From Moniliophthora roreri (Eukaryota; Basidiomycota; Agaricomycetes; Agaricales; Marasmiaceae): a DNA stretch of 64,000 nt. The stretch spans positions 248,001-312,000 of the forward strand of contig LATX02000197.1 of assembly GCA_001466705.2 (NCBI GenBank), in the 5' to 3' direction. This document shows, piece by piece, positions 1 to 9,515 of the stretch. Below the pieces are notes generated by a model. That model searched no databases. It was not told the DNA's origin and saw only the letters and a program-made list of their open reading frames with translations. Made by a program: the position numbers and the translations under genes. How positions within the stretch are numbered: position 1 is the stretch's first letter; every line of letters starts with the position of its first letter.

Positions 1-707
1 TTCTAACCAGACCTTCTGTCCTTCCTCAAACGTATCTAGTTTCTGCTTTTCTCTCCGTATCATCTGTTGTCTTGCTAACTCTAGTAGGCTTGTAGTCTCT
101 TCTCTAATCCTCTTTAATTCCTGGAGTCTTTCCTCTACTGAGGGGATCGTTGTTTTTTCGAATATGGTTGGGAGTGGACGAGGGTGACCCCCTTCGTAGA
201 CGAGTGGTCCACCAGGACTAGAATAGAATCCATCCTGTCACATTCAGGTAAGTCTGTGATAAGATCCATCGTGCAGATCTGGAACGGAAATGAGTTTAGT
301 GCCGGCTTTATGGGTTGTATAGGTGTCCTCATGGGGTGAGTGTTGATTTTTGATTGTTGACACACAATGCAACCATCAACAAAAGATCTGATGAATTTGG
401 CCATCCCTGGCCACCAAAAATCTCTTTGTACCTGTTCAATGGTATTCCATTGTCCCAGATGTCCCACACCTGGCGTCTTGTGTATAACTTGTACCACATG
501 TCGGCGGAGATCAGTGTCATTCAGGATGTAAACTCGATTTTGAAAGAAGAGTAATCCTCCTTCAATCTTCCAATCTGACAGTGTGGATTTGATTGGCGGC
601 ACACCTTGTTGCAGTAACTGCTCTAAGGCTGACTTATGAAAGTCGTCCGGGCCCAATCGTTCTATGATGTCTCCTTTCATTCCTAAGTCAATCCCTTTGA
701 TGAATAA
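1..707 (-). pseudogene. Retrotransposon integrase with catalytic core deleted
   Basis: The frame from about 680 to 135 holds the integrase H2C2 zinc-binding domain (HKTPGVGHLGQWN then CIVCQQ) and the start of the rve core with its first Asp (CTMDLITDLP) up to VDHSSTKGVTLV. It then runs out of frame and stops at 135. In another frame, bases about 180 to 1 encode the integrase C-terminal region (SVEERLQELKRIREE, then GQKVWLE). The stretch between, with the remaining Asp and Glu of the DDE triad, is missing, so about 180 marks a deletion junction. The element continues past the left window edge. Confidence 0.8.
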
Positions 708-1856
708 TCAGTCCAGCAGCACAATGATATCCTCGTTATCACTGTCCACATCGTCCTGTTCGTTACTCCATCGTGATAGGGCATCAGCTTGAGTAATTGA
801 TTTCCCTGGAATGTGTACTAACCCCAAGTCGAATTCCGATAAGAAAAGGCTCCACCTGGCTTGTCGCCTGTTCAACTTCTGTGCTGTTTGGAAATACGTT
901 AAGTTCTTATGGTCCGATAAGATTACAACCTTGAATTTTCCTCCCATGAGGTAATGTCGCCACTCCATCAATGCCCAATAGATAGCTAAGAGTTCATGAT
1001 CGTAGATCTCGTAGTTCCATTCCGTGGGTGACAGGGATTTCGAAAGGTAGCCACATGGATGCCACTCACCATCTGTTCCTTTTTGTCGGAGAACAGCGCC
1101 CGTGGCCCATTTGGAGGCGTTAGCTTTGATGATGAAGAGCTTGTCAACATCTGGCATGACAAGTATTGGTTCTGAAAGAAACTTCGCCTTGAGGAGATCG
1201 AAGGCTACTTGACATTCCTTAGTCCATTCAAATTTCCGGTTCTTTTGCAATAGGTCGTTCATCGGTCTTGTCAATTGCGTGTACTTCTCTATGAACTTCC
1301 TATAAAAGTTCCCGAATCCCAAGAACGCACATACCCCTTTTACCGTTTGTGGAGGTTCCCATTCTGCTATCTCCATCAACTTTACAGGGTCCATGGTGAT
1401 GTAACCAGGTCTGATGACCATTCCCAGAAATATTACTTCCGTTACATTGAATTCACATTTCTCCGGTTTGAGGAACAGATTGTGCTTCTTGAGACGACGC
1501 ATCAATTGTTCTGTTCGCTCCCTGTGTTCGATCTGATCCTTGGAGAAAAGAAGGATTTCGTCCATATAGACTACACACCACCCTTCATCGATGAAGTCAG
1601 AAAGGATGTCATTCATGAAAGCCTGGAAGGTAGCTGGGGAGTTGCTTAATCCAAAGAACATGACCGTTGGTTCAAAAAGTCCTCTGTTAGTTTTAAAGGC
1701 GGCTTTCCACTGATCTCCGTCCTTTATCCTAACATTGTTGTAACCGTTTCGAAGATCAAGTTTCATAAACACCGTTGCTCCCTTCAGTTTGTCAAGAAGT
1801 TCTGAAATCAGCGGTAGAGGGTAGGCGTTCTTTACCGTTCCCTTGTTGAGTTCTCA
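708..1856 (-). pseudogene. Retrotransposon reverse transcriptase and RNase H
   Basis: Same frame as the protease, after two TGA codons. RT motifs are clear: [24 protein letters not shown], the active site as [11 protein letters not shown], and the connection to an RNase H domain (TGAVLRQKG, then DHELLAI, then LSDHKNL, then QADALSR). Two catalytic positions are altered: the RT Y-x-D-D box reads Y-M-D-E, and the first RNase H Asp (family A-D-A-S) is Asn in [11 protein letters not shown] at 708-710 ends the frame; beyond it the same frame continues into integrase. The stops and catalytic changes together say the copy is inactive. Confidence 0.85.
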
Positions 1857-2711
1857 GTAGTCCTGGGTTGGTCATAATGCTCCCTTTTCCTTTTTGGCTA
1901 CAAAGAAGAAAGGGGACGCCATCGGTGATTTCGATTTGTGAATGTACCCCTTCCGTAAGTTCTCTTCAAGGAATTTGTCCTGTTCTACTTGCTCTGCCAG
2001 GCTCAGCGGATATAGTTTACAGTTCCTCAGCACAAAATCCAGTTTGAGATCGATAGCATGATTGTAAGTTCGAGAAGGTGGGAATTGCTCAGCTTTCTCT
2101 TTCTCAAAATGGTCTTGATATCCCAGCAAGTACTTGGGGATGAGCTTGTCAATGTCCTTTTTCACCATTTGTTGTTGGTGAGCCATTTCCTGAGAAGCAG
2201 TGATCTTTGCTCCTATGAGGATTTCTGGTTCAGTATCGTCCAGGATCCCCCTGAATCTCTTGATCTGAATTCTCTTTCGTAGCAGGAATTGGATTTCCCC
2301 TGTTTCCCAATTGATTGTAGGGTTGTGATATCGTAACCATGGGAGTCCTAGGATCATTTCCTCATCTCCTATACCCAATATCATGAAGTTTTCTCTGAAT
2401 TCCTTCCCAGCAATCTGAAACTCTAATTCCACCACATGTGTTATCCAAGCCGTTTTGTTGGCCATTCTGTCAACATTGAAAACCTTAATCTTCTCAGGTA
2501 ACTGGATCCATCTTTTTCCGAGCATCCATGCTAATCCTGTGCTTATGAACTGTCCTCCTGCTCCCAAATCTAATAATGCTTTTGTTTTGATGATTTTTGT
2601 TCCCACTTTGTACTGGAGAGGGATATGCATAGAATTTTGATCCATTTTAGCTAGTACAAAGTGTGAGATAGTTATCGGCAGTGGAGACATCGTCCTCTTC
2701 CGCCGTTTCAA
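1857..2711 (-). pseudogene. Retrotransposon protease and N-terminal RT region of pol
   Basis: Pol frame following gag. The aspartic protease active-site loop reads LLDLGAGG where the family has D-S/T-G-A, so the catalytic Ser/Thr is Leu (codon TTG, one C-to-T step from TCG). The second half (ILGLPWL flap-strand region) is recognisable. After a linker come the first RT blocks (KSPMASPFFFVAKK). The frame ends at TGA 1872-1874 where the family continues with Arg and the conserved QDY motif; a second TGA follows at 1854-1856 in the same frame. There is no ATG at the start, as expected for a frameshift-expressed pol. Both stops can be explained by CGA-to-TGA change. Confidence 0.8.
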
Positions 2712-3919
2712 AAACCCTCCTGTTCCATCAAGTCGAGAAGAAGGTTCTTTTCCTCCTCTGTCTGTTTGTTTACCAGTGCCCTGATTTTGGCAAATCTATC
2801 TTCCTTCGAGAGTTTCTTCAGCTCCTCCTGCTTCCTTTCATTCTTCTTTGGCATGTCTGGGCAGTCTCGGATGCAGTGTCCGTTCCGTCCGCATCTAAAG
2901 CATAACCCCTTCGTCATGTACTCCTTCCGATCAATATCAATGATCTGCTTGATGACGACATCTTCTTTCTTTCGAAAGTTCCTCTGAGGCTTCTTCCCCC
3001 CATGTTCTTCATCCCACGACTTCCCATATTCCAATGCTTGCTTATAGCTTTCATCAAATATTATGGCAGTGTTCATCCAGTCTTTAATCGTAGTGGGAGC
3101 GCCTTCCGGCCTCGTCATGATCTTGAGCACCAGACTTCTGGGCAATCCTCGCTTGAAAGCCACAATCTGTGCAGCATCGTTGTACCCTGTCTGTTTTGCA
3201 AGATAGATAAACTGATATGTGTATTCATCTGCTCTGTCCTTCATCCTTAGGTCCTTCAATTCTAATTGCGCCTTTAGAGCTGGATCAAGAGGTTCGAAGG
3301 AGGTCTTGAAATCATCTAAGAATTCCGACCATGTGACTTTCTCAGCTTCTGGGTTGAACGCAAGTAAAAGGTCTGTTTTGTCGTTCTTCCAGAATTCTCC
3401 CAGTCCGTCGGTCATGTATGAGAGAAGGAACAACTTCTTCGACCTATCGTTGGGGAATGCCTTTGGGTTAAGTGCCACATAAATCAGCACTTCTTGTAAG
3501 AATTTCTTAGCATCCTTCCAGGTTCCTGTAAAGGCCCTCAGCAACGCAGCTTTCACTTCTTTTACTGCCGACACCACCTGCACCGGCATTGCAGAACCAA
3601 TAACTGCTTCCTCAACCTTTGGTTCCTCCCTCTTGGGTCTGCTTCCTGACGGCTTCTTATCTTCTGCCATCGCTTCAAGTTGTATCTTCGGTGATCGGGG
3701 GCTGTTCTTTAATCCTAGTAGTAATTGTTGAAATGGGTCTAACTCCTCCGGCGAGTTCACAGAGGTGTTCGATGTATCCGATTCTAGCAGCCTCAACGTA
3801 TTCAGCGAGGATCTCTCTTTGAATTTGATCAGTCTCGATCCAGTCGGAATGGATGATGGGGTTAAGGTTCTCCTTATTCCTGGGTCTTCTTCGGGTATCT
3901 CGGTCAGTGGCTGACTCAT
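2708..3919 (-). CDS. Retrotransposon gag (capsid/nucleocapsid) ORF
   Basis: An open frame of about 403 codons from the first ATG (3919) to TGA at 2708-2710. The middle part looks like a retrotransposon gag capsid domain, rich in aromatic and charged residues (a WKDAKKFLQEV stretch, then an LGEFWKND stretch). The end carries a CX2CX4HX4C zinc knuckle (CFRCGRNGHCIRDC) followed by a Lys/Glu-rich tail. The frame is open further upstream to 3985, but only from a GTG. It has no stops, unlike pol. An overlapping open frame (3675-3959) covers its 5' end. Gag packages the element RNA into cytoplasmic particles; that role is from the family, not shown here. Confidence 0.85.
   Translation of the reverse strand: MSQPLTEIPEEDPGIRRTLTPSSIPTGSRLIKFKERSSLNTLRLLESDTSNTSVNSPEELDPFQQLLLGLKNSPRSPKIQLEAMAEDKKPSGSRPKREEPKVEEAVIGSAMPVQVVSAVKEVKAALLRAFTGTWKDAKKFLQEVLIYVALNPKAFPNDRSKKLFLLSYMTDGLGEFWKNDKTDLLLAFNPEAEKVTWSEFLDDFKTSFEPLDPALKAQLELKDLRMKDRADEYTYQFIYLAKQTGYNDAAQIVAFKRGLPRSLVLKIMTRPEGAPTTIKDWMNTAIIFDESYKQALEYGKSWDEEHGGKKPQRNFRKKEDVVIKQIIDIDRKEYMTKGLCFRCGRNGHCIRDCPDMPKKNERKQEELKKLSKEDRFAKIRALVNKQTEEEKNLLLDLMEQEGF
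2711..2717 (-). promoter_or_regulatory. Candidate -1 ribosomal frameshift heptamer (gag-pol)
   Basis: On the minus strand the last gag codons read GAG GGT TTT TGA. The seven bases G GGT TTT fit the X XXY YYZ slippery rule and lie directly before the gag stop. A -1 slip continues TTG AAA CGG, exactly the frame of the protease ORF starting at 2711. No downstream pseudoknot was checked. Confidence 0.6.
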
Positions 3920-4130
3920 TGGCGATGGCAAGTGCAAGGGGGTCAGGAGTTCTCTGCATGATGCTCTCGTTAATGGCGGAATCACTCGTCCACCAGGATT
4001 CGATATGGATTGGGTTAATAACCCACACCGGCGTGCCTCTGCTTTGGCGATGTCTTGTTCTAGTTGTTGTTCTGTCTGTAGTGGTGTCTTGTCGCTCCTC
4101 GGTGATGCCTAGACCTGGATAGGTCAGCAA

Positions 4131-4803
4131 TCAATCAGCTTGACCTTATGTTATGTTACTTGCGCAGCAATGTCAACTCAACCACTTTAGCGAAGTGTCA
4201 CCTCCATTCAAGTAGCTGCTCAGGTTCAAGTTTGAGTTTGTTCAGCAGTCGCTGAAGTTCAGAAGTCCTTCATTCATTGCGTTGACACAAGATAGTATAA
4301 ACCAGGTCAAGCTAGAGACTCTGAGTCTTAGCTTGAGCACTTAAATACATTACAACCGTTCTAGTACTGGCTATATATGTAAGAACGGTAAGTCTGGTGA
4401 TTGAGTAATAATTCCTGAGTCTATCGGGATATGCGTAATACAAAGGAGTAAGCAAAAAGGGGGGGCTGGGAAGGTGTATGAGTCCGATGACAATGGAAGC
4501 ATATGGAAGAAGAAGAAGAGGGCTGGGAAGGTGTACGAGTCCGATGGAAAGAGAAGCATAGAGAAAAGAAGAAAAGAAACGTAACATATTCACCTGAGCG
4601 TGAATAGCCACTATTCCCGTTGAACCTACACTGTACCTTAAAGTATCATTCATTACCTCTTTGAAGTTATCACGCAGGCGCCGATGCTTTCTGCTAAGCT
4701 TAAAAACTTGGAAGACCCTATTGAACATGTGTTGGACTTTGAACATAACTGACCTGCGCAATGCTAAGCTTCAACTAATGGGCGGTTGAACCTGTCAGGG
4801 ACA
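4131..4803 (-). repeat. Probable 5' LTR/leader of the retroelement, with an internal duplication
   Basis: Non-coding stretch upstream of gag on the minus strand. It contains a 26 bp imperfect direct repeat (4464-4489 and 4521-4546, one mismatch, period 57 bp) inside purine-rich sequence. On the minus strand a TGTCCCTGACA begins at 4803, a possible LTR start. I found no convincing primer-binding site and the partner LTR is outside the window, so the LTR call is weak. Confidence 0.35.
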
Positions 4804-4833
4804 CAGACTCGGATGTCGGCAAAGGTGAGGACA

Positions 4834-4841
4834 TATAAAAT
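4834..4841 (+). promoter_or_regulatory. TATA-like box before the decayed gene
   Basis: TATAAAAT about 64 bp upstream of the first ATG (4905) of the decayed gene. Motif match only. Confidence 0.35.
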
Positions 4842-4904
4842 TGGCTGTACTGAACTTTCAGGTGGCCTTACATTGCCATCTTAAATAGCCTGCCATTCAC
4901 AGGT

Positions 4905-6458
4905 ATGAACCTCAACATTCCCAGTATCATAGCAGATCTAACGTCCAATCCTTCCAACAGAACCATGGGATTTTCTGTAAAATTGGTCTGGCCGATTCAC
5001 GGGATACTTGCTCTGAAACTCTAAAAGTAGGCAGAGGGTCGAGTATTCGATTGGTACAACGAGATCTCACGCAACGAGGCATTTTCGAAGATCAACTGGC
5101 TTCAAATCCACAAAGACATTGATAGCATAGTGCACCGCTTTGTTGTCTTATACATGAAAAAGCAAAGTGTTTCGAGGTTCAACCTCAAGAGAGAAGCATC
5201 TCTATGATCAGCAACACTGCCGTTCCCCTCAAGGATGGTGCTCAATGACACTGCAATGATCAGGTCAATAAAGAAACCAAGTGTGAAATCGAGCTCTTCC
5301 TGGATGGCAAAGTCGATCTCATAGCCGTGTTGGCGGCCTGCTTCGCAATGTCTATGGACACCCCTATGAAAGAGTACACCCTACTTGCACATAACTGTTT
5401 CTTTTTTCTCGGGGACCACTTTGATGGTCACCTCCCAGCATTGTTTGTCATACAATATGCTGGAATTCGAGAAACTGTGGAGCACTTTGATGAGGTTCTC
5501 CCAAGCATCGTGAAGTACATCGTTGACAAGGTGGAGAACCTATTTCTGAATTTGGTGGTCAGTACTGTGACTATGTTCACAGACGAAGCGGACAAAAGAC
5601 TTTATTGGGATTTAATGCCGGTGGCTCTACTGCCCACTTCGGTCCTCTGGTTCTTTTGTCTACCCATCTTCCATGCTCGGCTACATTTTGGCCTAAGAGA
5701 TCAGCTAGGAACAAGGTTGAAGAGGGAACTCAAGACTAGGGCAGCTGATATAGCTCAAGACGCGCTCCAACATCACAATGTACTGCAGGTGCTTGCACAG
5801 CGTTTATGGCTCAGGAAGATGGACAAACTCGTTGGGCCAGTAATCATGACAGAGATCATAGATATTATGTAGATTACTATCTCCGACATGCTGACTGTGG
5901 GGTTCAGCGACGTCAACACTCTGGCAACAGTGGATTCAATAAAAAAGCCAAGTGATGGAATTTTCGACTTAGGAGCAGAAGGATGGTGCAATTTTCTGTA
6001 GTATGAAATGCTGCCTCTTACAGCGGGTTGCAAGCTGCAAGAAACAAGGCTGAAAAAGAGGAGAGAAGGAATGGTCAGGACAGAGAAGAGGTCATAAGGA
6101 AGATGTTCCAATAGGCTGTTGATAATCCAGATGTAAAGATAGAGCGATTGAAGGAGAACATTCACAACATTCTTCCTGGATTGAACAAGAAGATGTGTGG
6201 GATGCTGCAGGAGAAGTGGCACTTGGAGAAGCAAAAAAGGTTGTAGCATAGACTCGGGATATGATTGGTGCAAAGAATCAGGAGAAGAGGGATCAGATGT
6301 GGGATGCGATATGGTCGATCTGGAAAGATACTTGAGACGAAATGCAGGAAGGAGTCAGAGAGATGTGCTTGGGTGCCCTAAAGAAGATTGTAGTGAAAAT
6401 CCTAGAGACAGGCGAGAAAGGTGTACTGGCAGAGATGGGTGATGCAGCAACTCATTAG
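4905..6458 (+). pseudogene. Decayed gene of unknown function (NCFFF motif)
   Basis: Protein-like sequence begins at ATG 4905 (MNLNIPSIIADLTSN), changes frame several times and carries in-frame stops. The best piece is 5252-5872, including DGKVDLIAVLAACFAM and a HNCFFF motif. It stops at TAG 5870-5872, and the same frame continues open for about 40 more codons. The 3' part (about 6185-6458) reads one frame with a TAG (KKVVA-stop) and a TGA where Trp would fit (WKDT-stop). The final TAG is formed at the insertion site of the neighbouring MITE. I recognise no named family; similar agaricomycete hypothetical proteins have an H-N-C-Y/F-F motif, and a link to NC-type thiol enzymes would be speculation. 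Some frame changes could be introns. Confidence 0.5.
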
Positions 6459-6522
6459 GTACACTCAAAGTTACAGGACCTACAGTCGTAGGTCATAGGT
6501 CATACTCATTGTTTATCATGTG
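6458..6522 (+). repeat. Left terminal inverted repeat of the MITE
   Basis: 65 bp, pairs with 7128-7192. Its five CA-for-CG differences indicate it is the more decayed end. Confidence 0.85.
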
Positions 6523-7127
6523 AACCAGCAAGATGCCGGGCAAACCCAATGTGACTCATATTGTGACATATTGTGACTAGCCACATACCCTCATAGTACC
6601 TCATTTTGCCTTCTCCCCCCTTGTGCAACAAACCCTCCTTTGACTTCTTTTAAAGCTTTTCTGAGTCACCTGACACTCATGTTGACAACTCAGAAAAAGC
6701 CCCGAGCATCTAGATAATGGGCATTTCATATTGATTGTAGGACCATTTACAGCTGTTATAAATAATGACAAGAATGTTTTGAAAATAAGATGCACAGATT
6801 TCTATCTCAAAAAGGAAATCATTTCTATCTGCAGTATCCTCTGTTGTCTGGGCCGCTGTCGTCAACATGTCGTTTCGAGTGCTCTCAAGAGAGGCTTCCT
6901 TTTTGGGACAGTTGTTGCGACAAACAAATTCATATGTTTTTGCCATTATTTACAAGAACAGCTGTAATAAGATTGTTGGGTGTCTTGGAGGTACAACATA
7001 CTTCTGATCATACACGTCATGAAGTGTATGGCGAGGAAGAGAGTGAAAGAATTATCAATTTATGGGTTGTCACACTCGGCAGCTTACTTTTACTATATTT
7101 GGATCCGCCGCCGTGGGGTCCGGACAG

Positions 7128-7192
7128 CACATGATAAACAACGGGTACGACCTACGACCTACGACCGTAGGTCCTGTAACTTTGAGCGTACC
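7128..7192 (-). repeat. Right terminal inverted repeat of the MITE
   Basis: 65 bp, reverse complement of 6458-6522; keeps the CpG positions and three GGTCGTA-type units. Confidence 0.85.
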
Positions 7193-7400
7193 TATTATCT
7201 AGAGGAGTTTGTAGATATCTGGGCGACTCCCACGCTCCTGTTCTCTCCCCTCCCGTCTCCCATCTGGTATTATAATCGAGCGATTGCGTCATGAGAAGAG
7301 GCCGAAGAACAGCTCTGTAGCATAGCACCCGAAATATTTCCATCTTTCCTTCTGGCTCCCGATCCAGCCTTCGCGCTGTCAATCCAAACTTTCTTTTATT

Positions 7401-8736
7401 ATGGCCGCTCTCCTCAGGACCCTTCGTGAAATTTTCAGCAAGGCCCAACCGGTGTTAGAAGGAGATCTTTCGGAGAAGACGGTCGTCGTCATTGGAGCCA
7501 ATACTGGTTTAGGCTTCGAAGCATGCAAACACTTCGCATCTATGAATCCCGGGAAGCTCATTATGGGCTGTCGGAGTCAGGCCAAGGGAGACGCAGCACT
7601 TGCAAGTGAGCAATGTTCTTGGTAGCTTGTTGCTTTTTGTCTCACAATGCTTGCAGAACTGAAAGAACAAATGCGATACGAGAAAGCAGAACTTTGGATC
7701 GTTGACTTGGCCAGTTTGACGTCTGTGAAAAGTTTTGTGGATAGGTTCGAAAAGGAATGTGAACGCCTTGATATTCTGGTCGAGAATGCAGGAATGTCGC
7801 CGCCACTACAATACGAGAGAACTGAGGATGGGTTTGCGACGATGTGAGTGAATGACTTCTTGTGACAGGTAGAGAATATACGCATAGGAGATATTAGCTT
7901 GCAGGTTAACGCCATAGCGCCGGCTTTGCACGCTCTCCTTTTGCTGCCCCATATGCTGAAGACTGCCAAGACCCATTCCACCACACCTCGCATCGTGAAT
8001 GTCTCTAGCGACGCGCACTTGTTCGCCTCACTTCCTCATGACAAGAAACTGATAACTTCACCAAATCTTATGGAAGAGATGTCGACAGAGGACTATTACA
8101 AACGAATGTGAGGCTGGGTCCTTAATGCAATCCGCGAAGAGTACTAATTCTACCTTCGTCAGCCGACACACGTATCAATATGCAGACACCAAATGTTCGT
8201 GTTCTGGGTTCATATTGAGATGTGTGCTGACGTTAAAAAATAGTCATGAACGTTCTCTTCACTCAGGCGCTGCAAAGGCACCTTCCAGGGTATTCACCCG
8301 TCACTGTCACAGCTGTCAACCCTTCCCTATGTGTATCTGAGCTCAGAAGAGATGTATCAGGAATTTGGACCATTTTCAGCTGGCTCATGGACCAGGTCGC
8401 ATTCACGACTGAACAAGGAAGCAGACAACTCGTTTTTGCGGCTCTGAACGAGTCAGAGGCAATGAGAGGTGGATACGTTTCCGGTAATTGTGTCGTTGAT
8501 GTAAGCAAGTATGTTACACAGGATCTAGAAGACAAGTTTTGGGCAAGTGGCCAACTTTTGTTAATAATGTCAGCTGGTCGAACTGACATGTTACTTAGGA
8601 TGACTTGATTGCCTTGGGAGAGAAAGCGGATGCGAGGATTGTACAAGTTGTGAAAGAGCATTTATGTTACCTGAGCTCAAGTTTTTGCCTGTACTTTTAC
8701 AATAAGAGCTGTTTGGTAGGTAACCTGTCTCGTTGA
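7401..8736 (+). CDS. Short-chain dehydrogenase/reductase (retinol dehydrogenase/WWOX-like)
   Basis: Six exons inferred: 7401-7605, 7657-7843, 7898-8107, 8163-8194, 8244-8542, 8599-8736. The protein has the Rossmann dinucleotide motif (VVIGANTGLGFE) near residue 30, a VENAG strand, and the catalytic Y-x-x-x-K as YADTK, split by an intron just after the Lys codon. Family members are NAD(P)-dependent oxidoreductases of retinol, steroid or other carbonyl substrates; the substrate here is unknown. The last intron starts with GC (GCAAGT) and ends AG; reading through it instead gives a premature end at 8608 and loses the usual C-terminal helix. The C-terminus is longer than usual after VVKEH. The stop lies only 69 bp before the ATG of RPC11. 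Confidence 0.85.
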
Positions 8737-8805
8737 GAAATCGGAGACGAAGCGTGAGAGACCGAAAAACTGAACTGATTTCTTTCTCTACTACCACCTT
8801 CAATG

Positions 8806-9360
8806 ATGCTTTTCTGCCCTACGTGTGCAAACCTCCTCGTAATCTCCTCAGAAACTGGATTAAATAAATGGGCGTGCAACACTTGTCCATACGAGTTTCC
8901 AATCACCAAGCAGGCGCGATTTGTCTTCGATACTGGTGGCGCTCTTTTGCTTCTAAACTGGCTATCGACATTTAGATGACTTCAAGAACCAAACTCAAGA
9001 GAAAAGAAGTGGACGACGTTCTTGGAGGTGAAGAGATGTGGAAACATGCAGACTCGACTGCAGGTGCGCGAAATCATCTCTTTTTTAACTACTTTTCGCT
9101 GATGCTCTGTACTTATTGTCTTTTAGCGTCCTGCCCAAAGTGCAATAACGGTCAAGCGTACTTTTATCAGCTGCAGATTAGGTCTGCTGATGAACCTATG
9201 ACAACTTGTGCGTGGTCTTTCTTTTCCAGTTGTGTCATTGACTAACTCGTTCGAACAGTCTATCGGTCTGTCTTCCAAATCACCGCGATCTCATGAAATT
9301 CTCATGCGAAGCCATATTTGCAGATGTACAGCATGCGCACATCAGTGGCGAGAGAACTAG
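8806..9360 (+). CDS. RPC11: RNA polymerase III subunit C11 (TFIIS-like zinc-ribbon subunit)
   Basis: Five exons give 106 residues, the family length: 8806-8913, 8976-9063, 9127-9207, 9259-9265, 9324-9360. The N-terminal ribbon starts MLFCPTCANLL with a second CX2C pair in WACNTCPYEF. The linker has LKRKEVDDVLGG. The C-terminal TFIIS-type ribbon has CPKC, then QIRSADEPMT with the catalytic Asp-Glu hairpin, then YRCTACAHQWREN at the end. Restoring the last Cys pair needs a 7 nt exon (9259-9265); without it the frame ends as YRSVFQ. The first intron has a GC donor (GCGCGA). RPC11 is needed for RNA cleavage and termination by Pol III. Confidence 0.92.
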
Positions 9361-9515
9361 TCGCGATATCTTTGCAGCTCAAGCCATCACAAATCGACAA
9401 GACGCCCTCATCTCAGTGAAGGAGTAGAAGCCAAGGTTCTACTGACGCGATATCCCGTTAACATTGTGCTCGTGTCCCTGCAGTACCAAATACAAATTAA
9501 AACTCTACATTCAAG

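Larger units (their letters stand above)
1..4803 (-). mobile_element. Decayed Ty3/gypsy LTR retrotransposon, truncated by window edge
   Basis: Reading from right to left on the minus strand the element has a non-coding leader or LTR, gag with a CCHC zinc knuckle, then protease, reverse transcriptase, RNase H and integrase, the Ty3/gypsy (Metaviridae) order. Gag and pol are in different frames joined by a frameshift-type overlap. Pol carries three in-frame TGA codons and its integrase lacks the middle of the catalytic core, so the copy cannot be autonomous. The 3' LTR lies beyond base 1, so LTR pairs could not be compared and the right-hand boundary (4803, a possible TG start on the minus strand) is a guess; the coding assignment is firm. 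Confidence 0.9.
6458..7192. mobile_element. MITE / non-autonomous DNA transposon with 65 bp TIRs and TA duplication
   Basis: Bases 6458-6522 and the reverse complement of 7128-7192 match at 59 of 65 positions, both starting GGTAC. Each end is flanked by TA, which fits a TA target-site duplication (Tc1/mariner-like). The TIRs contain short internal palindromes built from GGTCGTAGGTC units. Open frames inside (for example 6790-7134) show no transposase similarity, so the element is probably non-autonomous. Five of the six TIR mismatches are CA on the left against CG on the right, which looks like CpG decay of the left end. Confidence 0.85.

Noticed and set aside
9259..9295. Apparent C-terminal truncation of RPC11 (YRSVFQ and stop)
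   Set aside because: A microexon plus an additional intron restores the conserved zinc-ribbon end and exact family length.
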